Source of the DNA: Seminibacterium arietis
GTDB taxonomy: Bacteria > Pseudomonadota > Gammaproteobacteria > Enterobacterales > Pasteurellaceae
Length of the DNA: 64,000 nt
Direction: 5' to 3'
Assembly: GCF_042675725.1 (NCBI RefSeq)
Contig: NZ_JBHTJN010000004.1
Location: 1 to 64,000, forward strand
Position numbers and translations under genes: made by a program. The notes under the pieces were generated by a model, which did not search any database, was not told where the DNA came from, and saw only the letters and a program-made list of their open reading frames with translations. Shown here piece by piece: positions 37,794 through 46,847 of the stretch; within the stretch, counting starts at the first letter, position 1, and the number at the start of each line of letters is the position of its first letter.

Positions 37794-38810
37794 TTATTCA
37801 TCAACTGAAGATGTTTTTTCTAATCCAAAATGATGATAAGTATTAGATGTAGCCACTCGTCCTCTAGGTGTACGTTGTAGAAAACCCTGTTGGATCAAAT
37901 AAGGTTCTAGAACATCTTCAATAGTGTCCCGTTCTTCACCGATTGCAGCAGCCAAATTATCTAGTCCTACTGGTCCACCATCAAAACGTTCAATTATCGC
38001 TCGTAACAACTTACGATCCATAAAATCAAATCCTGCTTGATCTACATCTAGCATAGATAATGCTTGTTTTGCGATATTAACTGAAATCACGCCATTATTT
38101 TTAACATCAGCATAATCTCGTACTCGACGTAATAACCGATTTGCAATTCTAGGCGTTCCCCTTGAACGACAAGCAATCTCTCTTGCTGCGGCGTCTTCAA
38201 GGCGAAGTTTTAAGCAAATTGCACTACGAGAAACAATAGAAGTAAGATCTTCAACAGAATAAAATTCTAAACGTTGAACAATACCAAATCGATCACGCAA
38301 TGGCGAAGTAAGTGAGCCTGCTCTTGTTGTCGCTCCAATTAAAGTAAAAGGCGGTAAATCTAATTTAATAGAGCGGGCTGCTGGTCCTTCACCGATCATA
38401 ATATCTAATTGATAATCTTCCATTGCAGGATATAGCACTTCTTCAATGGCGGGAGATAGACGGTGAATTTCATCAATAAACAAGACATCATGAGGTTCTA
38501 GATTAGTCAACATAGCGGCTAAATCTCCCGCTTTTTCTAATACTGGTCCTGATGTTGTGCGAATATTTACCCCCATTTCGTTTGCTACAATGTTAGCTAA
38601 AGTAGTTTTTCCTAGTCCAGGAGGTCCAAAAATAAGCAAGTGATCCAATGCATCTTGTCGTAGTTTCGCAGCCTTAATAAAAATATCCATCTGCTCACGA
38701 ACTTGGGGTTGCCCCACATAATCATTCAGTAATTTGGGACGAATAGCTCGATCAAAATACTCTTCATCGGATTTCACGGTTGCACTAATTATTCTGTCTG
38801 CTTCAATCAT
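37794..38810 (-). CDS. ruvB: Holliday-junction branch-migration helicase RuvB
   Basis: This hexameric AAA+ motor drives branch migration with RuvA. The 338 residues include Walker A FGPPGLGKTT (61-70), Walker B VLFIDEIHRL, sensor 1 IGATTRAGSL and the C-terminal winged helix ending in FLQRTPRGRVAT. It lies 16 bases downstream of ruvA in the same direction. Confidence 0.97.
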   Translation of the reverse strand: MIEADRIISATVKSDEEYFDRAIRPKLLNDYVGQPQVREQMDIFIKAAKLRQDALDHLLIFGPPGLGKTTLANIVANEMGVNIRTTSGPVLEKAGDLAAMLTNLEPHDVLFIDEIHRLSPAIEEVLYPAMEDYQLDIMIGEGPAARSIKLDLPPFTLIGATTRAGSLTSPLRDRFGIVQRLEFYSVEDLTSIVSRSAICLKLRLEDAAAREIACRSRGTPRIANRLLRRVRDYADVKNNGVISVNIAKQALSMLDVDQAGFDFMDRKLLRAIIERFDGGPVGLDNLAAAIGEERDTIEDVLEPYLIQQGFLQRTPRGRVATSNTYHHFGLEKTSSVDE

Positions 38811-38826
38811 ATTTTTGTCTTAGCAT

Positions 38827-39441
38827 TTATAATGCGGCTTTTAAGGCTTCACGAATCAATTGCTCACTATTTAAATCAGATTTAGCAACTTTTTTCACCA
38901 TCTTTTCTGCATCTAGTTGTTTATAACCTAATGCCACTAGTGCAGCAACTGCATCATCAACTTGGGTATCTGTACTTGTTATATTTCTTTCCATTGATGG
39001 TAACTGAGTACTTTCTATGAAAAAGTCTGTTTGTTGTAATGACTTAAATTTGCCTTTTAGTTCTACTAACAAGCGTTCAGCAGTCTTCTTACCAACACCT
39101 GGAATTTTCACTAATTTAGATAGCTCTTCACGCTCAATAGCATACGCAAATTCTGTTACTGACATAGCAGATAAGATTGCTAACGCAAGTTTAGGACCAA
39201 CACCATTAGTTTTAATTAACTCTCGAAATAAAGTGCGGTCTTGTTTTTGATAAAATCCAAATAACAAATGAGCATCTTCACGCACAACGAGATGAGTAAA
39301 TAATATAGCTTCTTGACCAATCTCAGGTAAATTATAAAAACTAGTCATTGGCAATAATAATTCATAACCAACCCCTTGCACATCAAGTAAAATTTCTGGA
39401 GGCTGCTTTTCTATTAAGATACCCTTTAAACGACCAATCAT
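38827..39441 (-). CDS. ruvA: Holliday-junction branch-migration protein RuvA
   Basis: This tetrameric junction-binding protein has 204 residues. An N-terminal OB fold (MIGRLKGIL to about 65) is followed by tandem helix-hairpin-helix motifs (IKTNGVGPKLALAILS and LVKIPGVGKKTAERLL) and a C-terminal RuvB-contact domain (about 155-204). It is separated from ruvC by 243 bases, unlike the compact arrangement in some relatives. Confidence 0.97.
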   Translation of the reverse strand: MIGRLKGILIEKQPPEILLDVQGVGYELLLPMTSFYNLPEIGQEAILFTHLVVREDAHLLFGFYQKQDRTLFRELIKTNGVGPKLALAILSAMSVTEFAYAIEREELSKLVKIPGVGKKTAERLLVELKGKFKSLQQTDFFIESTQLPSMERNITSTDTQVDDAVAALVALGYKQLDAEKMVKKVAKSDLNSEQLIREALKAAL

Positions 39442-39570
39442 AATTTTGCCTTATTACTTTCAAATAAAATTTACTATAGCGTGATTTTTAGCGTTAAATG
39501 ATTCAACTTTTATAGTCGCTATCATAACGGAAATAACTACTTTTCAGTAATACTATCTATCAATCGGGTT

Positions 39571-39613
39571 ATTCTACACATGCTATATTAAAAAAGATAC
39601 AGAATTTTAAAAT
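39571..39613. repeat. Dispersed intergenic repeat, copy 1
   Basis: The segment starting ATTCTACACATGCTATATTA resembles 41612-41655, with about 36 of 43 aligned positions identical. Both copies lie in the same orientation upstream of leftward genes (ruvA here, nudB for the other). The segment is AT-rich, so part of the likeness could be compositional. Confidence 0.4.
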
Positions 39614-39684
39614 AGCTATATTTGATATCATGACTAGCAAAATTAAATGGAATGATACAAGATAATAAAGTTAAATAAACTTTT

Positions 39685-40251
39685 TCAAATTTTTAATCTG
39701 AATCTCCCACGACTATATTTAGAATATATAAGTGCGGTATTATTTCGATTAATATTACTAATATGATTTGAAACTTGCAAAGAATGATGAAGAGAATGAG
39801 CATGCGTTATTGCAATAGCCAGAGCATCAGCAGCATCAGATTGTGGCATTGACGATAATTTTAAAATACGTGTAACCATTTCTTGCACTTGACATTTATC
39901 CGCCGCCCCCGTTCCTACAACTGTTTTTTTTGCTAAACGTGCCGCATATTCAAATACAGGTAAATCGTGATTGACTGCTGCGACAATAGCAGTTCCTCTA
40001 GCTTGTCCTAGCTTCAAGGCTGAATTAGCATTTTTTGCCAAAAATACTTCCTCAATCGCAAATACATCAGGACAAAACTGAGTAATAATTTCTGTAACGC
40101 CTGCATAAATCCGCTTTAAACGAGTTGGAAGATCCTCAGCTTGAGTACGAATTGCACCGCTTCCCAAATAAATCAGTTCTCGATTTTTCTGCTGAACAAC
40201 ACCATACCCTGTTACTCGAGAACCAGGATCAATGCCTAAAATAATCGTCAT
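39685..40251 (-). CDS. ruvC: Holliday-junction resolvase RuvC
   Basis: This endonuclease resolves four-way junctions. The 188 residues begin MTIILGIDPGSR with the first catalytic Asp at position 8. AIEEVFLAKN and SDAADALAIAITHAH supply the other acidic residues. The open frame extends to 40287, but that extension is encoded by a terminator hairpin, so the ATG at 40251 is preferred. The ribosome-binding site before it is weak. The last ~20 residues are basic and longer than in E. coli. Confidence 0.95.
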   Translation of the reverse strand: MTIILGIDPGSRVTGYGVVQQKNRELIYLGSGAIRTQAEDLPTRLKRIYAGVTEIITQFCPDVFAIEEVFLAKNANSALKLGQARGTAIVAAVNHDLPVFEYAARLAKKTVVGTGAADKCQVQEMVTRILKLSSMPQSDAADALAIAITHAHSLHHSLQVSNHISNINRNNTALIYSKYSRGRFRLKI

Positions 40252-40260
40252 AATTATCAA

Positions 40261-40281
40261 AAACGGACATATTGTCCGTTT
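40261..40281 (-). terminator. Intrinsic terminator after yebC, next to the ruvC start
   Basis: AAACGGACA (40261-40269) pairs with TGTCCGTTT (40273-40281) in a 9-bp stem with a 3-base loop, followed by Us on the minus-strand transcript. It lies between the yebC stop codon (40298) and the ruvC start (40251), so it probably separates expression of the two genes. Confidence 0.8.
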
Positions 40282-40297
40282 TTCCATAAATTAAACA

Positions 40298-41038
40298 TTA
40301 CAGCAATGCCGCTACTTCATCACTAATTTCACCATTGTGATAGACATTTTGAACGTCATCACAATCTTCTAGCATATCAATTAATTTTAATAATTTAGGT
40401 GCTGTTTCTGCATCAAGAGAGACTGTTGTTGAAGGAATCATCGTTACTTCAGCATTTTCAATTTTAAATCCAGCTGCTTCAATTGCGTCACGCACAGCAC
40501 CTAAATCTTCCCAAGCAGTATAGATTTCAAAGCAACCGTCTTCTTGAGGTTGAATGTCCTCAGCACCAGCATCAATTGCAGCTTCTGTTAAGCTATCTTC
40601 ATCAGCATTTAAAATCAAAATTAATCCTTTTTTACTGAACAAATAACCAACAGATCCTTCTGTACCCAAATTACCACCGCATTTAGTAAAACTTGGACGA
40701 ACTTGAGATATAGTACGGTTTGCATTATCGCTTAAACACTCTACCATAACCGCTGCGCCACCAGGACCATAACCTTCATAAACTCGAGTTTCCATGTTAG
40801 TATCATCACCACCGCCAACACCGCGTTCTATTGCTCGGTTAATAGTATCACGAGTCATGTTGCTAGAAAGGGCTTTATCTACTGCCGCACGTAAACGAGG
40901 ATTCGCACTAACATCTCCTCCACCAAGCTTAGCTGCGGTCACTAATTCTCGAATTAATTTAGTAAATATCTTACCACGTTGAGCATCTTGTGCAGCTTTG
41001 CGGTGTTTAATATTAGCCCACTTACTATGTCCTGCCAT
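40298..41038 (-). CDS. yebC: YebC/PmpR family protein
   Basis: This 246-residue protein begins MAGHSKWANIKHRKAAQD, the family signature. Conserved blocks GYGPGGAAVMVECLSDN and CGGNLGTEGSVGYLF are present. Members have been described as transcription regulators and, more recently, as factors helping ribosomes through difficult sequences; which applies here is not known. It is in the usual nudB-yebC-ruvC order. Confidence 0.95.
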   Translation of the reverse strand: MAGHSKWANIKHRKAAQDAQRGKIFTKLIRELVTAAKLGGGDVSANPRLRAAVDKALSSNMTRDTINRAIERGVGGGDDTNMETRVYEGYGPGGAAVMVECLSDNANRTISQVRPSFTKCGGNLGTEGSVGYLFSKKGLILILNADEDSLTEAAIDAGAEDIQPQEDGCFEIYTAWEDLGAVRDAIEAAGFKIENAEVTMIPSTTVSLDAETAPKLLKLIDMLEDCDDVQNVYHNGEISDEVAALL

Positions 41039-41073
41039 CTTTTTTCCCTTTTTAATCTAAGTTGATTTTATTA

Positions 41074-41526
41074 CTACAAAAATTTATCACGGATTAAATA
41101 TTTTTCAATGATTAATTTATTATTCCATGATTTAGTTAGTTCTGCTGCTTGCTTTGCTGATAACCATTGGTAAGCTTGATGCTCTATTAATTTTGGTTCA
41201 TACAGATTCGGAACAGCAAGCAAAAACCAATGTTCTGTCACTGTTGTTACATTGGGTGCATATTTATAACGGAATTGTGGAAAAATTTCAAATACTACTG
41301 CTTCATTACAATTAAAGAGTGGTAAATTTTCTACTAAAATATCAAGTCCCGTTTCCTCTTTTACTTCTCGTATTGCAGCTTGATAGGGTGTTTCCCCCTC
41401 TTCTAAGGATCCTGTTACTGACTGCCAAAATTCTTGATCATCATTGCGTTGTAGCATTAAAACTTTACCACTAATTTGATGATAAATTAATACAAGAACT
41501 GAAAGAGGAGACTTATACTTTGTCAT
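41074..41526 (-). CDS. nudB: Dihydroneopterin triphosphate diphosphatase (Nudix)
   Basis: It removes pyrophosphate from dihydroneopterin triphosphate in folate synthesis and also acts on dATP. The 150 residues hold a complete Nudix box at about 39-61 (GSLEEGETPYQAAIREVKEE, then TG). FEIFPQFRYKYAPNVTTVTEHWF is typical of NudB. It lies 35 bases upstream of yebC. The aspS gene that precedes nudB in many relatives is not adjacent here. Confidence 0.92.
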   Translation of the reverse strand: MTKYKSPLSVLVLIYHQISGKVLMLQRNDDQEFWQSVTGSLEEGETPYQAAIREVKEETGLDILVENLPLFNCNEAVVFEIFPQFRYKYAPNVTTVTEHWFLLAVPNLYEPKLIEHQAYQWLSAKQAAELTKSWNNKLIIEKYLIRDKFL

Positions 41527-41611
41527 AAATTAAATCAACTATAGTAGACAGGAATTTAGTTTTTTCTCAAAAAGAGGAAATAATAGACTGATTTAGCTTT
41601 AATTTAACGTC

Positions 41612-41655
41612 ATTCTATACATAACATATTAAAAAAGACACTGAAATTTTAAAAC
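41612..41655. repeat. Dispersed intergenic repeat, copy 2
   Basis: The segment starting ATTCTATACATAACATATTA resembles 39571-39613 (about 36 of 43 positions). It lies in the 273-base gap between rpsO and nudB. No gene is visible in that gap. Confidence 0.4.
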
Positions 41656-41750
41656 TGATGATATGCTTTATTCTATGTGCTTTTATCCAAAAAAACAAAA
41701 ATTTTGTAAAAAAGTGGAATAAAATTAAGGTAACCTTATAACAACTCAAA

Positions 41751-41785
41751 TAAAATGCCTGAAATTGATTATTTCAGGCATTTTA
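41751..41785 (-). terminator. Terminator of rpsO
   Basis: TAAAATGCCTGAAAT (41751-41765) and ATTTCAGGCATTTTA (41771-41785) form a 15-bp perfect stem with a 5-base loop, 15 bases after the rpsO stop codon on the minus strand. Confidence 0.85.
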
Positions 41786-41799
41786 TTACTAATAAATAA

Positions 41800-42069
41800 T
41801 TAGCGACGTAAACCTAGACGGCTGATAGTTGTCATGTAAAGTTCAAGATTAGTGCGTTTCAAGTAATCTAATAATTTACGACGACGAGAAACCATACGTA
41901 ACAAGCCACGGCGACCATGATGATCTTTCTTGTGAACCGCAAAGTGTCCTTGTAAATGGTTAATTTGTGCTGTTAGTAATGCGATTTGAACTTCTGAAGA
42001 ACCAGTATCTTTTGCATCACGACCAAATTCAGCAACAATAGCTGCTTTTTTTTCTGTACTTAGAGACAT
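41800..42069 (-). CDS. rpsO: 30S ribosomal protein S15
   Basis: This 89-residue primary 16S rRNA-binding protein shows the family sequence GSSEVQIALLTAQINHLQGH and HHGRRGLLRMVSRRRKLLDYLK. The length is exactly as in E. coli. The pnp gene that usually follows is absent: a strong terminator lies 15 bases downstream and nudB comes next. GAGG precedes the ATG. Confidence 0.98.
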   Translation of the reverse strand: MSLSTEKKAAIVAEFGRDAKDTGSSEVQIALLTAQINHLQGHFAVHKKDHHGRRGLLRMVSRRRKLLDYLKRTNLELYMTTISRLGLRR

Positions 42070-42119
42070 ATTTAATTCCTCTTACTAAGGTAGTTAATAT
42101 TCATCTTACGCCGATCTCT

Positions 42120-42146
42120 AATCCAGCGAAGACAGGAGTGTGGATT
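42120..42146 (-). promoter_or_regulatory. Possible structured leader of rpsO
   Basis: AATCCA (42120-42125) and TGGATT (42141-42146) can pair 50 bases upstream of the rpsO start. S15 regulates its own messenger through leader structures in several bacteria. The stem is short and I cannot show that this one binds S15. Confidence 0.25.
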
Positions 42147-42227
42147 TTAAAGGCAATTAAAAGAAAAAGCAACTAATATCAGTGGCATTATTCTGCACTA
42201 TCACAATTTATAGTTCAAAACCTATTA

Positions 42228-43523
42228 TCATTTCGGTTTCGCTACCATAATTTCAATCACTTGCTTATCAGTAAATTGCATACTACGATTAGCAAGATCA
42301 CATAAGTTATTGATTGAGCGATCAATATCGTGTTCTACAATACCTTCATGACCAGTTACACAACAACCGTCCATTGCCATTAAAATAGATTTATAACTGG
42401 AATTTACACTGGTAGATACTTTCATTGCACAACTATTTGCTGCACCATCGCAAATTAAACCACTTATATCACCAATCATACTACTAATTGCCATACTCAC
42501 TGTTCGAAACTCTCCTGTTAATAACCACGCAATCCCTGCACAACTTCCCATCGCTGCAGTACTTACAGCACAAAGAGCGGATAGTTTTGGTAATTTACTG
42601 TGAATAAAAATAGCCATCAAATGTGATAAAAATAAAGCCCGCACTAATTTTTCATGCTCAACTTGTAAATGTCTAGCGACAACTACCACTGGGATAGTCG
42701 CTGTGATACCCTGATTTCCTGAGCCTGAATTACTCATCGCTGGTAATGCAGCTCCTCCCATACGAGCATCAGAAGCAGCTGTAGTCTCAATCACAATGCG
42801 TTGGAGCAAATCATCGCTTAATAATTTCCGTTCAATTTGTCTTTGTAAAGTTCGACCAATGTGTAAGCCATAATCTTTCCGCAGTCCTTCTTGAGAGAGG
42901 GCAGAATTTAATTTAGCTGCTTGAGTTATAAACTCAATCTTTTCTAATTCTACTTGTAATGCAAAATCAAAAACATCTCGACTACTAAGTTGGCTGAAAA
43001 AATCTTGCGAATTTTCTACCGCACTTTTACTGTCTTTGTGAAATAAAACTCTACCATTTTTTTCAATGTGTACTATGTTGGTATGATGATGTTCAATACA
43101 CACTTTTACCGAGTCCAATCCAGCATACAGATTAGCCTCAGAATAAAGTAAATGATCACATTGAGCGATACTAACTCGTACTCTGTCTTGTTGTAAAAAC
43201 TGTTTCGCTTTTTCTACTTGCAATGCAGTAATCTGTTTCAATACTTCTAAACCACCATCAGGATCTCCACCGATTGCCCCTATAGCTGCTGCCATCGGCA
43301 AACCTAACGTTCCCGTTCCAGGTACTGTGACTCCCATACCATTTTTCATCAAATTAGCAGAAACTTTCCCTTCAATTTTTGAAGGTTCAACTCCCAAGTG
43401 AAAGCGAGCTACCGCACAAGCTAAAGCAAGAGAAATTGGCTCTGTACAGCCCAATGCAGGAACAACTTCTTGCTTCACATTATCTAAAATACGATCTTCA
43501 AGTTTTTGTAATAATACTTTCAT
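42228..43523 (-). CDS. L-cysteine desulfidase family protein (CyuA/YhaM, UPF0597)
   Basis: This 431-residue protein belongs to the serine-dehydratase-alpha-like family that includes E. coli YhaM/CyuA, which breaks L-cysteine to pyruvate, ammonia and sulfide with a 4Fe-4S cluster. Visible family blocks are LGCTEPISLALACAVAR near the start, SNSGSGNQGITATIPVVV in the middle, and CDGAANSCAMKV with a later CCVTGHEGIV that supply candidate cluster Cys residues. It is a single gene between rpsO and fbp. Assignment to cysteine rather than serine is from family knowledge. Confidence 0.85.
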   Translation of the reverse strand: MKVLLQKLEDRILDNVKQEVVPALGCTEPISLALACAVARFHLGVEPSKIEGKVSANLMKNGMGVTVPGTGTLGLPMAAAIGAIGGDPDGGLEVLKQITALQVEKAKQFLQQDRVRVSIAQCDHLLYSEANLYAGLDSVKVCIEHHHTNIVHIEKNGRVLFHKDSKSAVENSQDFFSQLSSRDVFDFALQVELEKIEFITQAAKLNSALSQEGLRKDYGLHIGRTLQRQIERKLLSDDLLQRIVIETTAASDARMGGAALPAMSNSGSGNQGITATIPVVVVARHLQVEHEKLVRALFLSHLMAIFIHSKLPKLSALCAVSTAAMGSCAGIAWLLTGEFRTVSMAISSMIGDISGLICDGAANSCAMKVSTSVNSSYKSILMAMDGCCVTGHEGIVEHDIDRSINNLCDLANRSMQFTDKQVIEIMVAKPK

Positions 43524-43637
43524 ATTTCCTTACAACACACTATTAATACTAAACGCTTATAACTCAACACTACCGTAATTGATAAGTTGTAACAGTATTC
43601 TACATTTTGAAATAAAGCGATTTCTTTATTGGCGTAA

Positions 43638-44639
43638 TTAGCTAAACTCCCGCATAAATTCTTGCGATTTTTCAACCATTTCCTTTGAACCAATAAAAAG
43701 TGGTATACGTTGATGAAGTTCTGTCGGTTGAATATCCAAAATGCGTCGATAACCATCGCTTGCAATACCACCAGCTTGCTCAACTAAAAATGCCATAGGA
43801 TTTGCTTCATAAAGTAATCGAAGCTTACCATTTGGATAAGTAGTTGCACTTGGATAAATATAAATGCCACCTTTCAGTAAATTACGGTGAAAATCAGAAA
43901 CTAAAGAACCAATATAACGAGATGTGTAAGGACGTTGACTCGCCTTGTCTTCTTCTTGACAATATTTAATATATTTCTTTACTCCCATAGGAAATTTCAA
44001 ATATTGCCCTTCATTAATAGAATAAATTTTACCTGACTGTGGAATTTTAATATTTTCATGAGAAAGGCAAAATACTCCAAGAGAAGGATCATAAGTAAAC
44101 CCATTTACACCATGCCCTGTAGTATAAACTAACATCGTAGAAGAACCATATACAATGTAACCAGCAGCCACTTGTCGATTACCTGGTTGCAAAAAATCTT
44201 CCAAAGTAATTGGACTTCCAATTGGAGAAACTCGTCGGTAAATAGAAAAGATAGTTCCAACAGCCACATTAACATCAATATTTGATGAACCGTCCAAAGG
44301 ATCTGTTAAAATCACATATTTCGCGTTTCTAGCTCGCTCAGTATCGAAAGCAACAAAGTTTTCTTCCTCTTCCGAAGCAAAGCCAGCCACTTCTTCACGA
44401 GTAATTAAAGCTTGCTTCATTGTATTGTGAGCAAATAAATCCAATTTCATCTGAGCTTCACCCTGTACATTTTCAATACCAGAGTTCCCAATAATATTAT
44501 TATTCAACCCAGCTTTATTAATATCACGATGAATTACTTTCGCAACTAAGCGGATTGAAGAAAGAATACCAGATAATTCACCTTTAGCATTCGGGTATTC
44601 AGCTTGCTTTTCGACTATAAATTGACCTAAGGTCTTCAT
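43638..44639 (-). CDS. fbp: Fructose-1,6-bisphosphatase class I
   Basis: It catalyses the committed step of gluconeogenesis. The 333 residues include the metal-binding DPLDGSSNIDVNVAVGTIFS, the acidic EEEENFVAF and the C-terminal substrate block GKLRLLYEANPMAFLVEQAGG. It is divergent from mpl across a 143-base AT-rich gap that should hold both promoters. Confidence 0.97.
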   Translation of the reverse strand: MKTLGQFIVEKQAEYPNAKGELSGILSSIRLVAKVIHRDINKAGLNNNIIGNSGIENVQGEAQMKLDLFAHNTMKQALITREEVAGFASEEEENFVAFDTERARNAKYVILTDPLDGSSNIDVNVAVGTIFSIYRRVSPIGSPITLEDFLQPGNRQVAAGYIVYGSSTMLVYTTGHGVNGFTYDPSLGVFCLSHENIKIPQSGKIYSINEGQYLKFPMGVKKYIKYCQEEDKASQRPYTSRYIGSLVSDFHRNLLKGGIYIYPSATTYPNGKLRLLYEANPMAFLVEQAGGIASDGYRRILDIQPTELHQRIPLFIGSKEMVEKSQEFMREFS

Positions 44640-44782
44640 AATTTAATCCTATTTAATTAATGATTTTACTCTATTTCAGACTTGCTTTATTATAACAACC
44701 TTTAGTTTAAAAATTGAAACAGATTTTTAATTTATGATGTTCAATATATTTTTAGCTAGCTTTGCAATAAAAAAGGAGTGAT

Positions 44783-46159
44783 ATGATAAACAAACATATT
44801 CATATTTTGGGAATTTGTGGCACATTCATGGGTGGATTAGCAATTTTAGCTAAACAGATGGGATATAAAGTAACTGGTTCAGATCTCAATATATATCCAC
44901 CAATGAGTACTTTTTTGCAAGAAAATCAAATTGAAGTAATACCCCATTACGAAATTACACAACTACAACCCGTACCTGATTTAATCATCATAGGTAATGC
45001 CATGAAACGTGGTAATCCTTGCGTGGAATATATACTAGAAAATAATTTACCTTATACTTCAGGTCCGCAATGGTTGCATGATAATTTATTACGTGAACGA
45101 TGGGTACTTGCTGTATCAGGAACGCACGGAAAAACAACAACAACAGCAATTCTAAGTTGGATTCTTGAAAAAAATAACTTACATCCTGGTTTTTTAATTG
45201 GAGGTATTGCAAGAAATTTCGGTACATCAGCTCGCTTGGGTAAAAGCCCATATTTTGTGATTGAAGCAGACGAATACGATACCGCATTTTTTGATAAGCG
45301 TTCAAAATTCATTCACTACAATCCAAAGACTTTAATTATTAACAATATTGGTTTTGATCATGCAGATATTTTTGATGAGTTATCTGATATTCAAAAACAG
45401 TTCCATCACATGATTCGAACTATGCCCGCAAGTGGCTTGGTATTATCTTTTGCAGAAGAAAAAAGTGTTAATCAAACACTTGAAATGGGATGCTGGTCAA
45501 ATAAACAATTTCTGGGTAAAGATAAAGATTGGCATGCTGAACGTCTTACGAATGACTGTACGGAATTTGAAATATATTATCGTGGAGAAAAAATTGCTCA
45601 AGTAAAATGGAATATCGTAGGTAAACACAACATGCATAATGCACTAATGGCAATTGCTGCTGCCCACCATGTAGGAATTAGTGTACAAAATGCAGCAAAT
45701 GCCTTGTCGGATTTTGTTAATGTAAAACGACGATTGGAACTAAAAAGTGATATTCAAAATATTAAAGTCTACGATGATTTTGCTCATCACCCCGCAGAAA
45801 TTCTCGCTACATTAACCGCACTTCGTGATAAGATTGGCGGAGGTGTACGAATATTAGCCGTACTTGAACCTCGTTCTAATACGATGAAAATGGGCGTTCA
45901 TAAGGATCAACTCGCACCAGCACTAGCTCGTGCAGACCATATTTTTTTATTACAACCTGAAAGCATTCCTTGGAATGTAGTGGATATTGCGGCTGAATGT
46001 GTACAGCCTGTTAACTGGTCATCTAATATTGATAAGCTAGTAGATATGATTGTTGCTGAAGCAAAACCTAAAGATCATATTCTCATCATGTCTAATGGTA
46101 GTTTTGGTGGTATTCATGAAAAGTTACTAGACAAATTAGCTAGTACTAAATTCAGTTAA
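44783..46159 (+). CDS. mpl: UDP-N-acetylmuramate:L-Ala-gamma-D-Glu-meso-DAP ligase
   Basis: This murein-recycling ligase attaches recovered tripeptide to UDP-MurNAc. The 458 residues match Mpl. An N-terminal Rossmann-like domain (HILGICGTFMGGLA) is followed by the ATP-binding GTHGKTT (113-119), ADEYDTAFFDKRSKF and the C-terminal Mur ligase domain with DDFAHHP and LEPRSNTMKMG. AGGAGTG precedes the ATG. It stands alone and is divergent from fbp, as in H. influenzae. Confidence 0.96.
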   Translation: MINKHIHILGICGTFMGGLAILAKQMGYKVTGSDLNIYPPMSTFLQENQIEVIPHYEITQLQPVPDLIIIGNAMKRGNPCVEYILENNLPYTSGPQWLHDNLLRERWVLAVSGTHGKTTTTAILSWILEKNNLHPGFLIGGIARNFGTSARLGKSPYFVIEADEYDTAFFDKRSKFIHYNPKTLIINNIGFDHADIFDELSDIQKQFHHMIRTMPASGLVLSFAEEKSVNQTLEMGCWSNKQFLGKDKDWHAERLTNDCTEFEIYYRGEKIAQVKWNIVGKHNMHNALMAIAAAHHVGISVQNAANALSDFVNVKRRLELKSDIQNIKVYDDFAHHPAEILATLTALRDKIGGGVRILAVLEPRSNTMKMGVHKDQLAPALARADHIFLLQPESIPWNVVDIAAECVQPVNWSSNIDKLVDMIVAEAKPKDHILIMSNGSFGGIHEKLLDKLASTKFS

Positions 46160-46172
46160 TAAATATACAATA

Positions 46173-46216
46173 ATACATCGCACTTATTTCTATCAAGAAG
46201 TGCGGTGTATTTTTTC
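46173..46216 (+). terminator. Terminator of mpl built on an uptake-sequence pair
   Basis: ATACATCGCACTT (46173-46185) pairs with AAGTGCGGTGTAT (46198-46210), a 13-bp stem with one G-U pair on the plus-strand RNA, followed by six Ts. The right arm is a perfect uptake sequence. Confidence 0.85.
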
Positions 46217-46829
46217 AAGTTTTTTGATTAAACCAACCTACATAATCGAATTGGTCATAATAGCGTTTACCAAACTGCCCACAATAATAAATCAACTCTC
46301 CAACTTGATTCTGCTGCTCAAATCCTTGAATATAAAATGCGGACTGAATTTCAGGATAGTGTTGATGAGTGAATACAATTTTATGAGTAAAAGGTAAAGC
46401 ATCAAAATTCAATAAATCTTGATAAGTACAGCCATCACGTTCTGACATAATCACAAATAAGTTGTTAAAATCTAATCGCTTACTACGTTGTTTCCATTTT
46501 TCTTCAGCTTGTTGTTGTGAATTATAATGTACAAAATAAATAGTTAAGTCTAAAAGCTTTGCTACAGGATAAGAGCATTTCGTCTCAATAAATTGCAATG
46601 GTGCAAACTGATACTTATCAATGTGTTGTAAATAACGGACAAAATCAGTAGGAGTTAAATACAAATTAACAAAAGGCGAATTAAATGGCTGATTAAGATC
46701 ATGTAGCATCACCGCTCCTGTACAGTTACTAGAAATGACGGACATCCCATGATTTTTTAAATGTTGCTTATTATAATAATTACGCAAAATCCGACCGCAC
46801 TTATTAGTAATTTGAGAAAACCAAGCCAT
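46215..46829 (-). CDS. DUF1919 family protein
   Basis: This 204-residue soluble protein matches the DUF1919 pattern: VNLYLTPTDFVRYLQH, FIETKCSYPVAKLLDLTIYFVHY, EEKWKQRSKRLDF and VIMSERDGCTYQDLLNFDALPFTHKIVFTH. DUF1919 proteins are found in exopolysaccharide, capsule or LPS gene sets and are suspected to modify surface glycans, with no proven activity that I know of. It is not inside a polysaccharide cluster here; it lies between mpl and dnaJ. An uptake sequence overlaps its 5' end (46794). Confidence 0.75.
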   Translation of the reverse strand: MAWFSQITNKCGRILRNYYNKQHLKNHGMSVISSNCTGAVMLHDLNQPFNSPFVNLYLTPTDFVRYLQHIDKYQFAPLQFIETKCSYPVAKLLDLTIYFVHYNSQQQAEEKWKQRSKRLDFNNLFVIMSERDGCTYQDLLNFDALPFTHKIVFTHQHYPEIQSAFYIQGFEQQNQVGELIYYCGQFGKRYYDQFDYVGWFNQKT

Positions 46830-46847
46830 TTTTATTTACCCTAAAGA

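Noticed and set aside
39442..39684. LexA (SOS) box upstream of ruvA
   Set aside because: CTGT occurs on the minus strand near 39600, but no ACAG follows at the required 8-base spacing, so no consensus site could be assigned.
43520..43783. Open frame between cyuA-like and fbp genes, minus strand
   Set aside because: It lies mostly within the fbp coding region in another frame, and its translation lacks any recognisable pattern.
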